A DNA stretch of 22,319 nt from CAWBRT01 sp050015355 (lineage in GTDB: Bacteria > Acidobacteriota > Terriglobia > Terriglobales > Acidobacteriaceae): NCBI GenBank assembly GCA_050015355.1, contig JBEKBO010000078.1, positions 1-22,319 on the forward strand, in the 5' to 3' direction. This document shows positions 7,562 through 14,976 of the stretch, in pieces. Both the position numbers and the translations under genes were made by a program. Each line of letters begins with the position of its first letter. Position 1 is the stretch's first letter. A model generated the notes under the pieces. That model did no database searches. It had not been told where the DNA came from and saw nothing but the letters and a program-made list of their open reading frames with translations.

Positions 7562-9118
7562 TCAACGCCCCTGCTGCTCCTGGAATGGCTCCCGAGAGGT
7601 AATGACTGGCGCCAACGGAAATGGCTGCTCGGGTCGCGATGCAGTCTGTGCCGGGTGAGGTTCCGCGATGAAGGTGTGCTCTATCGCCTGCCGCACCTGC
7701 GTCCGCTCATCGCCCGCAAGTCCTTCGATGGCGATCACAAACGGACCGGAAGTCGAAATCTCAACCGGGCCTTCTTCGGTCTTCCATTCGCCGGAGCCCT
7801 CCCGCGCGGGCTTGACTTCGCCCACGCTCTGGTAGCGTTTGACGAGCGAACCGGCGTAGAGGCTCGCGAACTCTTTAGCGGCGTCCTCCGTTGCCCAACG
7901 CGTCAGCAAAACCAGCACATAAGGAGCGCCCGCATGACCGGCTCTTTCGTAGGTGAAGTAATAACCGCCTCGCCATGCCTGTGGAAGCCGGGCGCCCGTT
8001 TGCTTGCCATACCATTGCCAGAGCAACATGGTCACATCAAACTGCCCCAGGCCTCCGAAGTCGTAGCGCTTGTACTCGCCCTTCAGAACCACGTCGAGTT
8101 TGGGAACCGACAATTCGGAAATGTTCTCGTCCGCCAGGTAAGTTTGCGGTTCCATCACCTGCCGCGTGTCTCGCGGAGGCTTTTCAAAGACGCCCTTGAA
8201 AGCGCCGTCGCGCCCTTTCTTCGCCAGCACCTGCCGCTCGAAGTCCAATCCGTAGGTGTAAGGAAACGTCAGAGCCTCCCGCAGGAACAGCGGAGTCTTG
8301 GAAAACAGCGGCGTCTGGCCGCCCTCCACCATTGCGCTTTTCATGGTATCGATGATAGCCGGAGAATCCGCCACGCTCTTCCCGAGCGGAGCCAGTATAT
8401 AGTCGAGCATCACCAGCATTGCCTGCCCCTCGATGACCGCCTCGCGCGCCGACTGCGCCTCTTCCAGCGCCATCTCCTCCTGATCGCTCTTGGCGTGCTT
8501 GGTATCTTCCGTCCACTGGTTGAGGTTGTAGCTCTGGTCCTGCAAAGTGTGCGTCAGTTCGTGGGCCAGAACAGGCTTTTGCGAGTCGGCATCAACCCAG
8601 TCGAGCAGGTAAACGGTCTTGGTCTTGGCATCGTAGTAGCCGGCAACCTGCTCCTTGAGCAAGCCAAGCAGAAAAGGCCGCAACTCGAAATCGCGCGGCA
8701 GCAATCCTAATTTTTTCAGCGATGCGGCGGAACGCTCCAACCGCTGGGTGTCCTTATCCTCCTGCATGTGCCGCGCAATGTACTGTTCCACTTCATCGCG
8801 ATTGGCCAGCTTGCGCTTTACCTTATCCTTGATTGGCAGCCCCGTATCCTTGCTGACGAACGCCAGGATCTCATCGACCGACCGGAACAGCTCCTCAGCC
8901 TGTTTCGGGCTTATTTTGCGCTCGGGATCGGCGGCTTCGGCTTGCTGGCTCTGGGTCGGCTGCTGGGCCTGCGGTTCAGCGCGGGGTCCCCAGAGAGCCT
9001 GCATTTGGCTCGCTGGGATGTCCTGAGCGGCCGCAATCTGCGCAAAGGAGAGCAGCCAGCCAGCCAGCAGAACGAATAACCAGAACAGCTTTGTCGACCT
9101 ACCGCCTGTGCGCGTCAT
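7562..9118 (-). CDS. Secreted HELTH-motif zinc metallopeptidase-like protein
   Basis: With the start at ATG 9118 the protein has 518 residues. It begins with a clear signal peptide (LFWLFVLLAGWLLSFAQIAA, cleavage near AAAQD), so it is exported. The zincin motif HELTH at 186-190 follows KPVLA, and a second acidic site AVIEGQA at about 227-233 could supply the third zinc ligand, as in gluzincins. EQVAGYYDAKTKTVYLLD just before the motif is typical of substrate-edge strands in such peptidases. The C-terminal half shows no known domain. An in-frame ATG at 9157 would add 13 residues before the signal peptide and is less likely. Residues 34-46 (IPASQMQALWGPR) are encoded by a B-type palindrome. The substrate is unknown; the zinc-binding assignment rests on the motif. 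Confidence 0.8.
   Translation of the reverse strand: MTRTGGRSTKLFWLFVLLAGWLLSFAQIAAAQDIPASQMQALWGPRAEPQAQQPTQSQQAEAADPERKISPKQAEELFRSVDEILAFVSKDTGLPIKDKVKRKLANRDEVEQYIARHMQEDKDTQRLERSAASLKKLGLLPRDFELRPFLLGLLKEQVAGYYDAKTKTVYLLDWVDADSQKPVLAHELTHTLQDQSYNLNQWTEDTKHAKSDQEEMALEEAQSAREAVIEGQAMLVMLDYILAPLGKSVADSPAIIDTMKSAMVEGGQTPLFSKTPLFLREALTFPYTYGLDFERQVLAKKGRDGAFKGVFEKPPRDTRQVMEPQTYLADENISELSVPKLDVVLKGEYKRYDFGGLGQFDVTMLLWQWYGKQTGARLPQAWRGGYYFTYERAGHAGAPYVLVLLTRWATEDAAKEFASLYAGSLVKRYQSVGEVKPAREGSGEWKTEEGPVEISTSGPFVIAIEGLAGDERTQVRQAIEHTFIAEPHPAQTASRPEQPFPLAPVITSREPFQEQQGR
8983..9018 (+). repeat. B-type palindrome inside a coding sequence
   Basis: GGGGTCCCCAGAGAGCCTGC is followed by ATTTGGCTCGCTGGGA. 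It matches the intergenic copy at 10597-10632 at all but a few positions. It falls in the linker just after the signal peptide of the metallopeptidase and keeps the frame. Confidence 0.75.
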
Positions 9119-9266
9119 CGAAGTTTGTACCCTGCCTTCCCGCAACCACGTGTGCATTCATTGTAACCAGGGTAGGCTCAGCCTTCTCCGAGGCCTTCCA
9201 CCCTTGCTGAACCACAGGAACCTTCATTGCATTGTAACGGTATCCAAGCACAATAAGCTTTTGAGG

Positions 9267-9355
9267 TGTCATTCTGAGCGAGCATAGCGAGCGAAGAATC
9301 CATGTATTTGATTTGTAATACACAGATCCTTCGCTCCGCTTACCGGACAGCCTCC
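9267..9355. repeat. D-type hairpin repeat, right arm degenerate
   Basis: GTGTCATTCTGAGCGAGC begins the left arm and AGATCCTTCGCTCCGCTTACC ends the right (given in part). The expected CTCAGGATGACAC end is lost. With the A-type copy at 9379 it is the main content of the gap at 9119-9447, in which no gene is seen. Confidence 0.7.
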
Positions 9356-9378
9356 TGAAATCTCAACTTGCCGGCGAT

Positions 9379-9422
9379 GGTGCCCCACGTTCGCCCGCTT
9401 TTGGCTAACGTGGGGTAGTTTC
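9379..9422 (+). repeat. A-type palindrome, simple form (A7)
   Basis: GGTGCCCCACGTTCGCCCGC, a TTTT loop and GGCTAACGTGGGGTAGTTTC make the shortest clean version of the A repeat. It serves as the reference for the copies with nested B units. Confidence 0.9.
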
Positions 9423-9447
9423 TTGAACTGCTGCCCTTCCCGCTGTC

Positions 9448-10491
9448 TCAGCCGGCAACCCGGTTTGCGATCCAGCCGGCGCATTCGCGCGTTCCCAGCG
9501 AACCGCCGACATCGAGCGTCAGCTTCTTCTCCCGCACCGCTTCCTGCACCGCCGTCTCCATCTTCTCCGCCTCGGCGGACAGCCCCAAGTACTCCAGCAT
9601 CAACACCGCTGAGAGGATTGCCCCAATCGGATTAGCCACGTTCTTTCCCGCCAGCGTCGGAGCCGAACCATGCACCGGTTCGAACATCGAGGTCCGCCCA
9701 GGATGAATGTTGGCGCTCGCCGCCATGCCAAGGCCGCCCTGCAGAGCGGCGGCCAGATCGGTGATGATGTCGCCAAACATGTTGTTGGTGACGATCACCT
9801 CCAGCGACTGCGGCGCGCGCACCATTTGCAGGCAAAGGGCGTCAACGTACATGTGCTCCGCCGTGATCCCGGCGTACTCGCGGCTGACCTCTTTGAAGAC
9901 GCGCTGCCATAGTCCTCCCGCATGGCTCATGGCGTTTGATTTGTCGGCCATCAGGACCTTCTTGCGTCCGTGCAGGTGCCCGTATTCAAAGGCGTAGCGG
10001 ATAATGCGCTCCACTCCCTTGCGGGTGTTGATTTCTTCCTGAGTGGCGACCTCATCGGGTGTTCCCGGCTTGAACACCCCGCCCATGTCCGTGTAAACGC
10101 CCTCCGTGTTCTCGCGTATGACGGTGAAGTTCACCTGCTCCGGAAGCGTATTCTTCAGCGGGCAGAGAGCCTCATCGAGCAGCTTTACCGGGCGCACGTT
10201 GGCATAGAGATCCATTTTGAAGCGCATGCCGAGCAGGATCTGCTTGGCGTGCACGTTAGACGGTACGCGCGGATCGCCTAGCGCGCCCACAAAGACCGCG
10301 TCGAAGGCTCGCTGCAACGTCTCAAAGCCGTCTTCCGGCACCGTCGTTCCATCGCGCAGGTAGCGCTCGGCGCCCCAATCGAATTCCGTGAAATCAATCG
10401 CCGCCCCGGTGGCGCGCACCACCTCGAGAGCCGCGGGAATCACCTCGCGTCCGATGCCATCTCCGGGGATAACGGCAATTTTCCTGCTCAT
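9448..10491 (-). CDS. leuB: Isopropylmalate/isocitrate dehydrogenase family, probably 3-isopropylmalate dehydrogenase
   Basis: This 347-residue NAD-dependent beta-decarboxylating dehydrogenase would act in leucine synthesis if the assignment is right. Metal-binding aspartates are Asp217 (MYVDALCLQMV), Asp241 and Asp245 (NMFGDIITDLAAAL). Substrate arginines are Arg90 (LLGMR), Arg100 (ANVRP) and Arg126. The NAD-binding loop is FEPVHGSAP at 270-278. The segment IRENTEGVY (125-133) is of the isocitrate, homoisocitrate, tartrate or D-malate type rather than the ELTGGIYF of classical LeuB, so the substrate is not certain. No other leu genes are adjacent. The ATG at 10489-10491 lies in a 31-base tandem duplication. 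The family is sure; the exact reaction is less so. Confidence 0.8.
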   Translation of the reverse strand: MSRKIAVIPGDGIGREVIPAALEVVRATGAAIDFTEFDWGAERYLRDGTTVPEDGFETLQRAFDAVFVGALGDPRVPSNVHAKQILLGMRFKMDLYANVRPVKLLDEALCPLKNTLPEQVNFTVIRENTEGVYTDMGGVFKPGTPDEVATQEEINTRKGVERIIRYAFEYGHLHGRKKVLMADKSNAMSHAGGLWQRVFKEVSREYAGITAEHMYVDALCLQMVRAPQSLEVIVTNNMFGDIITDLAAALQGGLGMAASANIHPGRTSMFEPVHGSAPTLAGKNVANPIGAILSAVLMLEYLGLSAEAEKMETAVQEAVREKKLTLDVGGSLGTRECAGWIANRVAG

Positions 10492-10539
10492 GTTTCACCC
10501 GTTGCAGGATTTTCCTGCTGAAGTTTCACCCGTTGCAGT
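10478..10539. repeat. 31-base tandem duplication over the leuB start
   Basis: Two copies, 10478-10508 and 10509-10539, differ at three of 31 positions. The copy overlapping the gene contains the ATG; in the upstream copy the same place reads TTC on the coding strand. Confidence 0.85.
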
Positions 10540-10581
10540 CCGTCGCAGGAGAAGATAACAGAAAAGAATGCGGCGCTTGGA

Positions 10582-10587
10582 TATAAT
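10582..10587 (+). promoter_or_regulatory. Candidate -10 box of the ygfZ operon
   Basis: A perfect TATAAT lies 57 bases before the ATG at 10644. A start near 10594 would put the B hairpin at 10597-10632 at the very beginning of the 5' leader. No convincing -35 box is seen. Confidence 0.35.
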
Positions 10588-10596
10588 CGATGGTTC

Positions 10597-10632
10597 GGGG
10601 TCCTCAGCAAGCCTGCCTTTGGCTTGCTGGGG
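10597..10632 (+). repeat. B-type palindrome in the ygfZ leader
   Basis: GGGGTCCTCAGCAAGCC pairs with GGCTTGCTGGGG around a TGCCTTT loop. It ends 11 bases before the ATG at 10644, so in RNA it would form a hairpin next to the ribosome binding region. Confidence 0.8.
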
Positions 10633-10643
10633 CTGCTTCGGTT

Positions 10644-11705
10644 ATGTCATCTATCTCATTCAGCGACAAATTGGCCGGTTCCGGAGCGCGCTTCGCGGTT
10701 TACGCGGGCGCCGAGGCTCCTTTGGCTTTCGCCAACCCGCAAGACGAATTCAGGGCATTGCGCGGCGGCTGCGCGCTTCTGGACCTGAGCTGGCGCGCCA
10801 AGCTGGTTCTCACCGGCGAGGACCGCACCCGCTGGCTGAATGGGATGGTCACCAACAATACCCGCGACCTGCCGCTGAACCAAGGAAATTACAGCTTCGT
10901 TTTGAACCCCCAGGGACGCATCCAGGGCGATCTGGTGGCGTACAATCGCGGCGATTATTTCCTGGTTTCAACGGACCGCGAACAGGTGGAAGGGATGCGC
11001 CAGATCTTCGACCGCCATATCATCATGGATGACGTCGAAGTCACCGATATCAGCGAGAAACTTGCCTCCATCGCCATCGTCGGCCCCGACTCGCGCCAGC
11101 TTCTCGCCCGCGCCGGAATCATGCTTCCCGAGTTGCAGCCTTACGAGGTGCACGACTTCGTCTGGAACGGCATCGGGCTGACCGCCGCGCGCGGCCCGGC
11201 GCTGCTGGCCAGCTTTGAGTTTTGGACGCATCCCGACAACGCCGCGCTGCTATGGGATCATTTTGTCGCGGCCGGCGCCGTGCCGGCCGGCACGCAAGCC
11301 TGGGAGTGGCTGCTGCTTTCGCTCGGCGTGCCGCGCTTCCGCATCGATATTCGAGAGCGCGACCTGCCGCAGGAAACCGGCCAGCAGCACGCCTTGCACT
11401 TCACCAAAGGCTGCTACATCGGCCAGGAGATCGTGGAGCGCATACGATCCCGCGGCAGCGTCCATCGCGTATTTGCCGGCTTCCGGGTGCATGGAGCAGC
11501 GCCCCAGCCGGGCGTAAAAGTTCATTGGGGCGACAAGGAAGTGGGCGAGATCACCTCCACAGCGTCCATTCCGGCGCTTGCATCGAAAGATTCTTATGTC
11601 ACTCTCGCCCTTGGATATATTCGCCGGGAGGCCGCGACCCCGGGAACCGAGGTCCAGATCGGCCCGGAGATGGCAAGGGTGGAATCCCTGCCGTTTTCCA
11701 TTTGA
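10644..11705 (+). CDS. ygfZ: YgfZ/GcvT-like folate-binding protein
   Basis: This 353-residue protein is related to the glycine cleavage T protein. YgfZ proteins bind tetrahydrofolate and help maintain certain iron-sulfur enzymes in the cytoplasm. The family signature KGCYIGQE stands at residues 255-262 with Cys257, and VERIRSRGSVHR follows. GcvT-like features in the N-terminal half include LTGEDRTRWLNGMVTNNT and the barrel end after residue 270 (VHRVFAGFRVHG). I choose ATG 10644 because the in-frame ATG at 10590 would put the B-type palindrome inside the protein. Neither start has a clear Shine-Dalgarno sequence. It heads an operon with DUF1844, a metallo-hydrolase and ribF; the next start codon is five bases after its stop. 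Confidence 0.88.
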   Translation: MSSISFSDKLAGSGARFAVYAGAEAPLAFANPQDEFRALRGGCALLDLSWRAKLVLTGEDRTRWLNGMVTNNTRDLPLNQGNYSFVLNPQGRIQGDLVAYNRGDYFLVSTDREQVEGMRQIFDRHIIMDDVEVTDISEKLASIAIVGPDSRQLLARAGIMLPELQPYEVHDFVWNGIGLTAARGPALLASFEFWTHPDNAALLWDHFVAAGAVPAGTQAWEWLLLSLGVPRFRIDIRERDLPQETGQQHALHFTKGCYIGQEIVERIRSRGSVHRVFAGFRVHGAAPQPGVKVHWGDKEVGEITSTASIPALASKDSYVTLALGYIRREAATPGTEVQIGPEMARVESLPFSI

Positions 11706-11710
11706 TCGAT

Positions 11711-12316
11711 ATGCCAAAAGAAAAAGAGCCAGAATTCACCGTTACCGATAGGCGCAAGTTCACCATGGAAGGTGAGCCGCTGCCTCAAACCAGCACGGAA
11801 GAAACCAGCAAGGAAGCCCCGCAGCCTGAGCCACCGCAGGCCGCTCAACCGGCGCCGCCGCCTCCGCCGCTTGCCGCGCAACCGGAGCCGCCCCCACCCG
11901 CGCCCACCGCGCAGGAGCAAAAGCAGCAGGCGGATCAGTATCAGAAATCGTCGCACCAATTCGACTCGCAGCTTCAACGCGAACTCGATTCACAGGGCCA
12001 GGGCCACAAAGCATCCGACTTCGCGATTACGTTCGAGAAGTTTATCGCTTCGCTTTACATGACGGCCTTGGTGCAACTGGGCGTGGTCCATGAGCAGGGC
12101 GGGCAGCCGGCAGCCGACCTGATCGGGGCGCGGCAGACGATCGATACCTTGTCGCTCATCGCGGAAAAGACGCGAGGCAATCTCACGCCCCCGGAAGATC
12201 ACATGCTGAGCAACTGCTTGTATGAGCTTCGCATGGCGTATATCGAGGTGACCAACGCGCTGACGCGTCCGCCGGCCGGCGGAATGCCACCAGATCCCGG
12301 CGCGAGACGTCGATAA
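11711..12316 (+). CDS. DUF1844 domain protein with proline-rich linker
   Basis: This 201-residue protein has three parts. A charged N-terminus (MPKEKEPEFTVTDRRKF) is followed by a Pro/Ala/Gln-rich linker at about 35-80. A helical DUF1844 domain spans about 100-185, with the family pattern FEKFIASLYMTALVQLGV, then ARQTIDTLSLIAEKTRGNLT and LYELRMAYIEV. The function of DUF1844 is unknown. The domain has no obvious catalytic residues and may be a small interaction module. Its stop codon overlaps the next start by one base (TAATG), so translation is coupled to the metallo-hydrolase. Its place in an operon with YgfZ and RibF is the only hint about its role. Confidence 0.85.
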   Translation: MPKEKEPEFTVTDRRKFTMEGEPLPQTSTEETSKEAPQPEPPQAAQPAPPPPPLAAQPEPPPPAPTAQEQKQQADQYQKSSHQFDSQLQRELDSQGQGHKASDFAITFEKFIASLYMTALVQLGVVHEQGGQPAADLIGARQTIDTLSLIAEKTRGNLTPPEDHMLSNCLYELRMAYIEVTNALTRPPAGGMPPDPGARRR

Positions 12317-13095
12317 TGCGGGCCGTGTTGACAGTGCTGGGAAGCGGCACCTCCATGGGCGTGCCGACTATCGGGTGTCCCTGCGATGTCTGCCGCTCGA
12401 CCGATCCCCATGACAGCCGCACGCGCCCGTCGGTCATGGTGGAGTGGAGCGGCCACCGGGTGGTGATCGACACCACGCCCGACTTCCGGCAGCAGGCCCT
12501 GCGCGAGAAGATCGACCGCGTCGATGCCGTGCTCTACACCCACGGACATGCCGACCACATTCTTGGCCTGGACGACCTCCGCCCGCTGACGTTTCCGCGC
12601 ATCACCGGCGGTCCCAAGGTCCCGCTCTACGCTAGCGCCGATACCGCGCGCGTGCTGCGCTCCGTCTTCCGCTATGTCTTTGACCAGGACTATAAGTTCG
12701 GCGGACTGGCGCAGGTCGAGTTGCACGAGATCACCGGCCCAGTACAGATTTTCGATGCGGTGTTTTGTCCGGTGACGGTGATTCACGGCGAGGCTCTGAT
12801 TTACGGATATCGCTTCGGTTCGGCCGCCTACCTGACCGACTTCAGCGAAGTTCCCGAAAGCTCGTTTCCTCTGCTGGGCGGGCTAGATATTCTTTTTCTC
12901 GACGCCCTGCGCCACAAGCCGCATCCCACTCACTCCACGGTTGCGCAGTCGCTCAGCCTGGTCGAGCGACTGCGGCCGGGAAGCGCTTTCTTTACCCACA
13001 TTGCGCACGATCTTTCTCACCAGGAGACCAATGCGCAGCTTCCGTCCAACGTGCGGCTCTCCCATGACGGACTGCGGCTGGAGTTCCAACTGTGA
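12316..13095 (+). CDS. Metallo-beta-lactamase fold hydrolase, PhnP-like
   Basis: This 259-residue protein has the metallo-beta-lactamase fold and would be a cytoplasmic phosphodiesterase or hydrolase with two metal ions. The signature THGHADH is at residues 75-81, with downstream ligands likely in TVIHGE and YLTDFSE. The N-terminal GSGTSMGVPTIGCPCDVCRS with Cys21, Cys23 and Cys26 matches the extra zinc site seen in PhnP-type cyclic phosphodiesterases. No phosphonate genes are nearby, so the substrate is probably something else and I leave the symbol empty. The start ATG overlaps the DUF1844 stop. ribF starts 37 bases downstream, in the same operon. Confidence 0.88.
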   Translation: MRAVLTVLGSGTSMGVPTIGCPCDVCRSTDPHDSRTRPSVMVEWSGHRVVIDTTPDFRQQALREKIDRVDAVLYTHGHADHILGLDDLRPLTFPRITGGPKVPLYASADTARVLRSVFRYVFDQDYKFGGLAQVELHEITGPVQIFDAVFCPVTVIHGEALIYGYRFGSAAYLTDFSEVPESSFPLLGGLDILFLDALRHKPHPTHSTVAQSLSLVERLRPGSAFFTHIAHDLSHQETNAQLPSNVRLSHDGLRLEFQL

Positions 13096-13132
13096 CCGCG
13101 CACAAAGCTGAGAAAGCTGAAATCACGATCGC

Positions 13133-14095
13133 ATGAAGATTTTTCGCAAACTTGATCAGATTCCCCGCGATTTTGGGCCGGCCGTCCTCACCGTCGGCAA
13201 CTATGACGGGCTGCACCTCGGCCATCGCCAGATCCTGAAGCAAATGGTTGAGCGGGCAAAGCAGTTGCAGGCTCGCTCCGTCGTGCTCACTTTCGATCCC
13301 CATCCGATCCGCATCCTTCGCCCCCGCGAAGCGCCTCCGCTCATTACCCCCATGCCGTACAAATTGCGGCTGCTCGAGGAAACCGGCCTCGACGCCGTCG
13401 TGATTCTGCCCTTCACGCGCGATCTTTCGACGATGCCTCCGTTCGAGTTCGCCGAGCAGATCATCTCCACCGCGCTGCACGCCGTGGAGGTTCACGAAGG
13501 CTTCAACTTCCGCTTCGGACACCGCGCCGAAGGCGACATCGACCGGCTGCGCGAATACGGCACGCGTCTTGGCTTCGCGGTGCGTGCCTATGATGCGCTA
13601 CAGGCGAAAGGTTATATCGCTTCCTCCAGCCAGGTGCGCGACCTGATTGCGGCCGGCGAACTCGCGCCCGCGCGGCATCTGCTGGGACGCCCATTTCGCA
13701 TCTACTCCAATCCCGGACGCGGACGCGGCTACGGGCACAAATACACCGTGCCTACGGTCAATCTCAGCCGCTACGATGAACTCGTTCCCAAGCACGGCGT
13801 TTACGTCACGCAAATCGCGCTCTCCGGCGAATGCTTCAATGCCGTGACCAATATCGGAAACCGTCCGACCTTTGGCCCCGAGTCGTTCGCCATAGAAACT
13901 CATATTTTGAATTTCCACCCGATCGAGTTGACCGTCGAAACCAACGTCGAGCTCACGTTTCTCAAGCGCCTCCGGGATGAAATCAAATTCCCTTCGGTGG
14001 ACGCCCTGCGCGACCAGATCAGCCGGGACGTGCACCACGCGCGCCGCTACTTTGAACTGCTCAGAATTTTCGGTAGGGGCCCAGCTTCCGAATAG
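13133..14095 (+). CDS. ribF: Bifunctional riboflavin kinase / FAD synthetase (RibF)
   Basis: RibF phosphorylates riboflavin to FMN and adenylylates FMN to FAD in the cytoplasm. The length of 320 residues is typical. The N-terminal nucleotidyltransferase part shows TVGNYDGLHLGHR (residues 21-33) with the GLHLGH motif, and FDPHP. The C-terminal kinase part shows GRPFRIYSNPGRGRGYGHKY, then TVPTVNL (the PTxN motif), TNIGNRPTF and IETHILNF. The ATG at 13133 has only a weak purine stretch upstream. It is the last gene of the ygfZ operon and is followed by A and C repeats, which may end transcription. Confidence 0.95.
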   Translation: MKIFRKLDQIPRDFGPAVLTVGNYDGLHLGHRQILKQMVERAKQLQARSVVLTFDPHPIRILRPREAPPLITPMPYKLRLLEETGLDAVVILPFTRDLSTMPPFEFAEQIISTALHAVEVHEGFNFRFGHRAEGDIDRLREYGTRLGFAVRAYDALQAKGYIASSSQVRDLIAAGELAPARHLLGRPFRIYSNPGRGRGYGHKYTVPTVNLSRYDELVPKHGVYVTQIALSGECFNAVTNIGNRPTFGPESFAIETHILNFHPIELTVETNVELTFLKRLRDEIKFPSVDALRDQISRDVHHARRYFELLRIFGRGPASE

Positions 14096-14134
14096 GCTGC
14101 GGTATCTCCGGAAACAGAGCATTGCGGGTGCGAC

Positions 14135-14181
14135 GGTGCCCCACGTCCCGTCCGGCTTTTGGACTGACGTGGGGTAGTTTC
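14135..14181 (+). repeat. A-type palindrome (A8)
   Basis: GGTGCCCCACGTCCCGTCC, a short loop, then GGACTGACGTGGGGTAGTTTC (in part). It is the uninterrupted sister of the copy at 484-566. Confidence 0.9.
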
Positions 14182-14182
14182 C

Positions 14183-14219
14183 GGGTGCCCCATTCAAGCG
14201 AAGCTTGGGTGGGGCTTTC
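14183..14219 (+). repeat. C-type hairpin
   Basis: GGGTGCCCCATTCAAGCGAA is followed by GCTTGGGTGGGGCTTTC. It directly follows A8 and matches the hairpin at 2554-2592 except for a shorter T run. It lies about 90 bases after the ribF stop. Confidence 0.8.
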
Positions 14220-14296
14220 GTTCGTCATCTCAGCACGGCTGCCCCCGAGAACGGCCCACCACCGAGGCGGTACTAATGTGGGATAGCCGCCGCGCC

Positions 14297-14326
14297 GTGA
14301 CGCCACCCGTCAATTTTTGTTATCAT
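14297..14326 (+). promoter_or_regulatory. Candidate promoter of the first cytochrome gene
   Basis: GTGACG at 14297-14302 and TATCAT at 14321-14326 are 18 bases apart, matching consensus at four of six and five of six positions. They lie about 52 bases before the ATG at 14378. Confidence 0.4.
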
Positions 14327-14377
14327 CCCATTCCGCTGGGGTGAGGCGGTTTCGTCCAGCTAATTCAAGGAGGAGAC

Positions 14378-14695
14378 ATGACGTTTTCCCGTGGCATGGT
14401 TTATGTTCTTGCGTTTGCCGTGTTGTGCCTGATGGTGGTTCAGCCCATGTCGGCCCAGAGTGGCGCCGACCTTTTCAAGCAGAAATGCGCCATGTGTCAT
14501 GGCCCTGACGGAAAGGGTCAGACTCCCATGGGTAAAAACCTGAAGCTGAGCGACCTGGCGTCCGCCGACGTTCAGAAACAGACTGACGCCCAACTGAAGG
14601 ACGTCATCCTGAAGGGCAAAGGCAAAATGCCGGCGCAGAAGGTTACGGATGCCCAGGCAGGCGATCTTGTTAAGTTCGTCCGCTCGCTCAAGTAG
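14378..14695 (+). CDS. Small monoheme cytochrome c
   Basis: This 105-residue precursor has a signal peptide (VYVLAFAVLCLMVVQPMSA, cleavage near SA-Q). The mature periplasmic electron carrier has about 80 residues. Heme attachment is at CAMCH (residues 38-42). The likely methionine ligand is in GKGKMPAQK, the usual class I cytochrome pattern. A very strong Shine-Dalgarno (AAGGAGGAG, 14367-14375) precedes the ATG, unlike most genes here, which suggests high expression. A second, similar cytochrome gene follows about 280 bases downstream on the same strand, with an A-type repeat between. The redox partner is unknown. Confidence 0.93.
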   Translation: MTFSRGMVYVLAFAVLCLMVVQPMSAQSGADLFKQKCAMCHGPDGKGQTPMGKNLKLSDLASADVQKQTDAQLKDVILKGKGKMPAQKVTDAQAGDLVKFVRSLK

Positions 14696-14769
14696 ATCAG
14701 GCAGCTTGCGGATCGAAACAAGCCTGTTCGAAGTTCGGCAGTGGGCCGGGTTCGGATAAGCGGTTCGAT

Positions 14770-14847
14770 GGTGCCCCACGTTCGCCCGTCCGGGGTCCCC
14801 AGCGAGCGCATCTCGCTGGGGTGACGGGGCTAACGTGCGGTAGTTTC
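14770..14847 (+). repeat. A-type palindrome with nested B unit (A9)
   Basis: The outer arms GGTGCCCCACGTTCGCCCG and GGGCTAACGTGCGGTAGTTTC (in part) enclose a B hairpin at about 14791-14823 (CGGGGTCCCCAGCGAGC...GCTGGGGTG). One arm base is changed (GTGCGG). Confidence 0.85.
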
Positions 14848-14976
14848 CTGGAATGCGAAACGTATGTAGTTAGCAGACTGTCCCGCCTTCGAGCCGTTTG
14901 GGAAGCGCTACGACCGGTTGCAAAACCTGTCGTCGTCCGCCCCGGAACCGGCCCGCCGCCCGAGGTTCCCAAAGCT

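Noticed and set aside
9160..9165. TACAAT on the minus strand as a -10 box for the zinc peptidase
   Set aside because: The position fits the start at 9118 but no -35 element is visible and a second TACAAT occurs at 9231-9236, so neither can be chosen.
11222..12316. 364-codon open frame on the + strand
   Set aside because: Only the part from ATG 11711 is a real gene (DUF1844). The upstream part is an out-of-frame reading of ygfZ.
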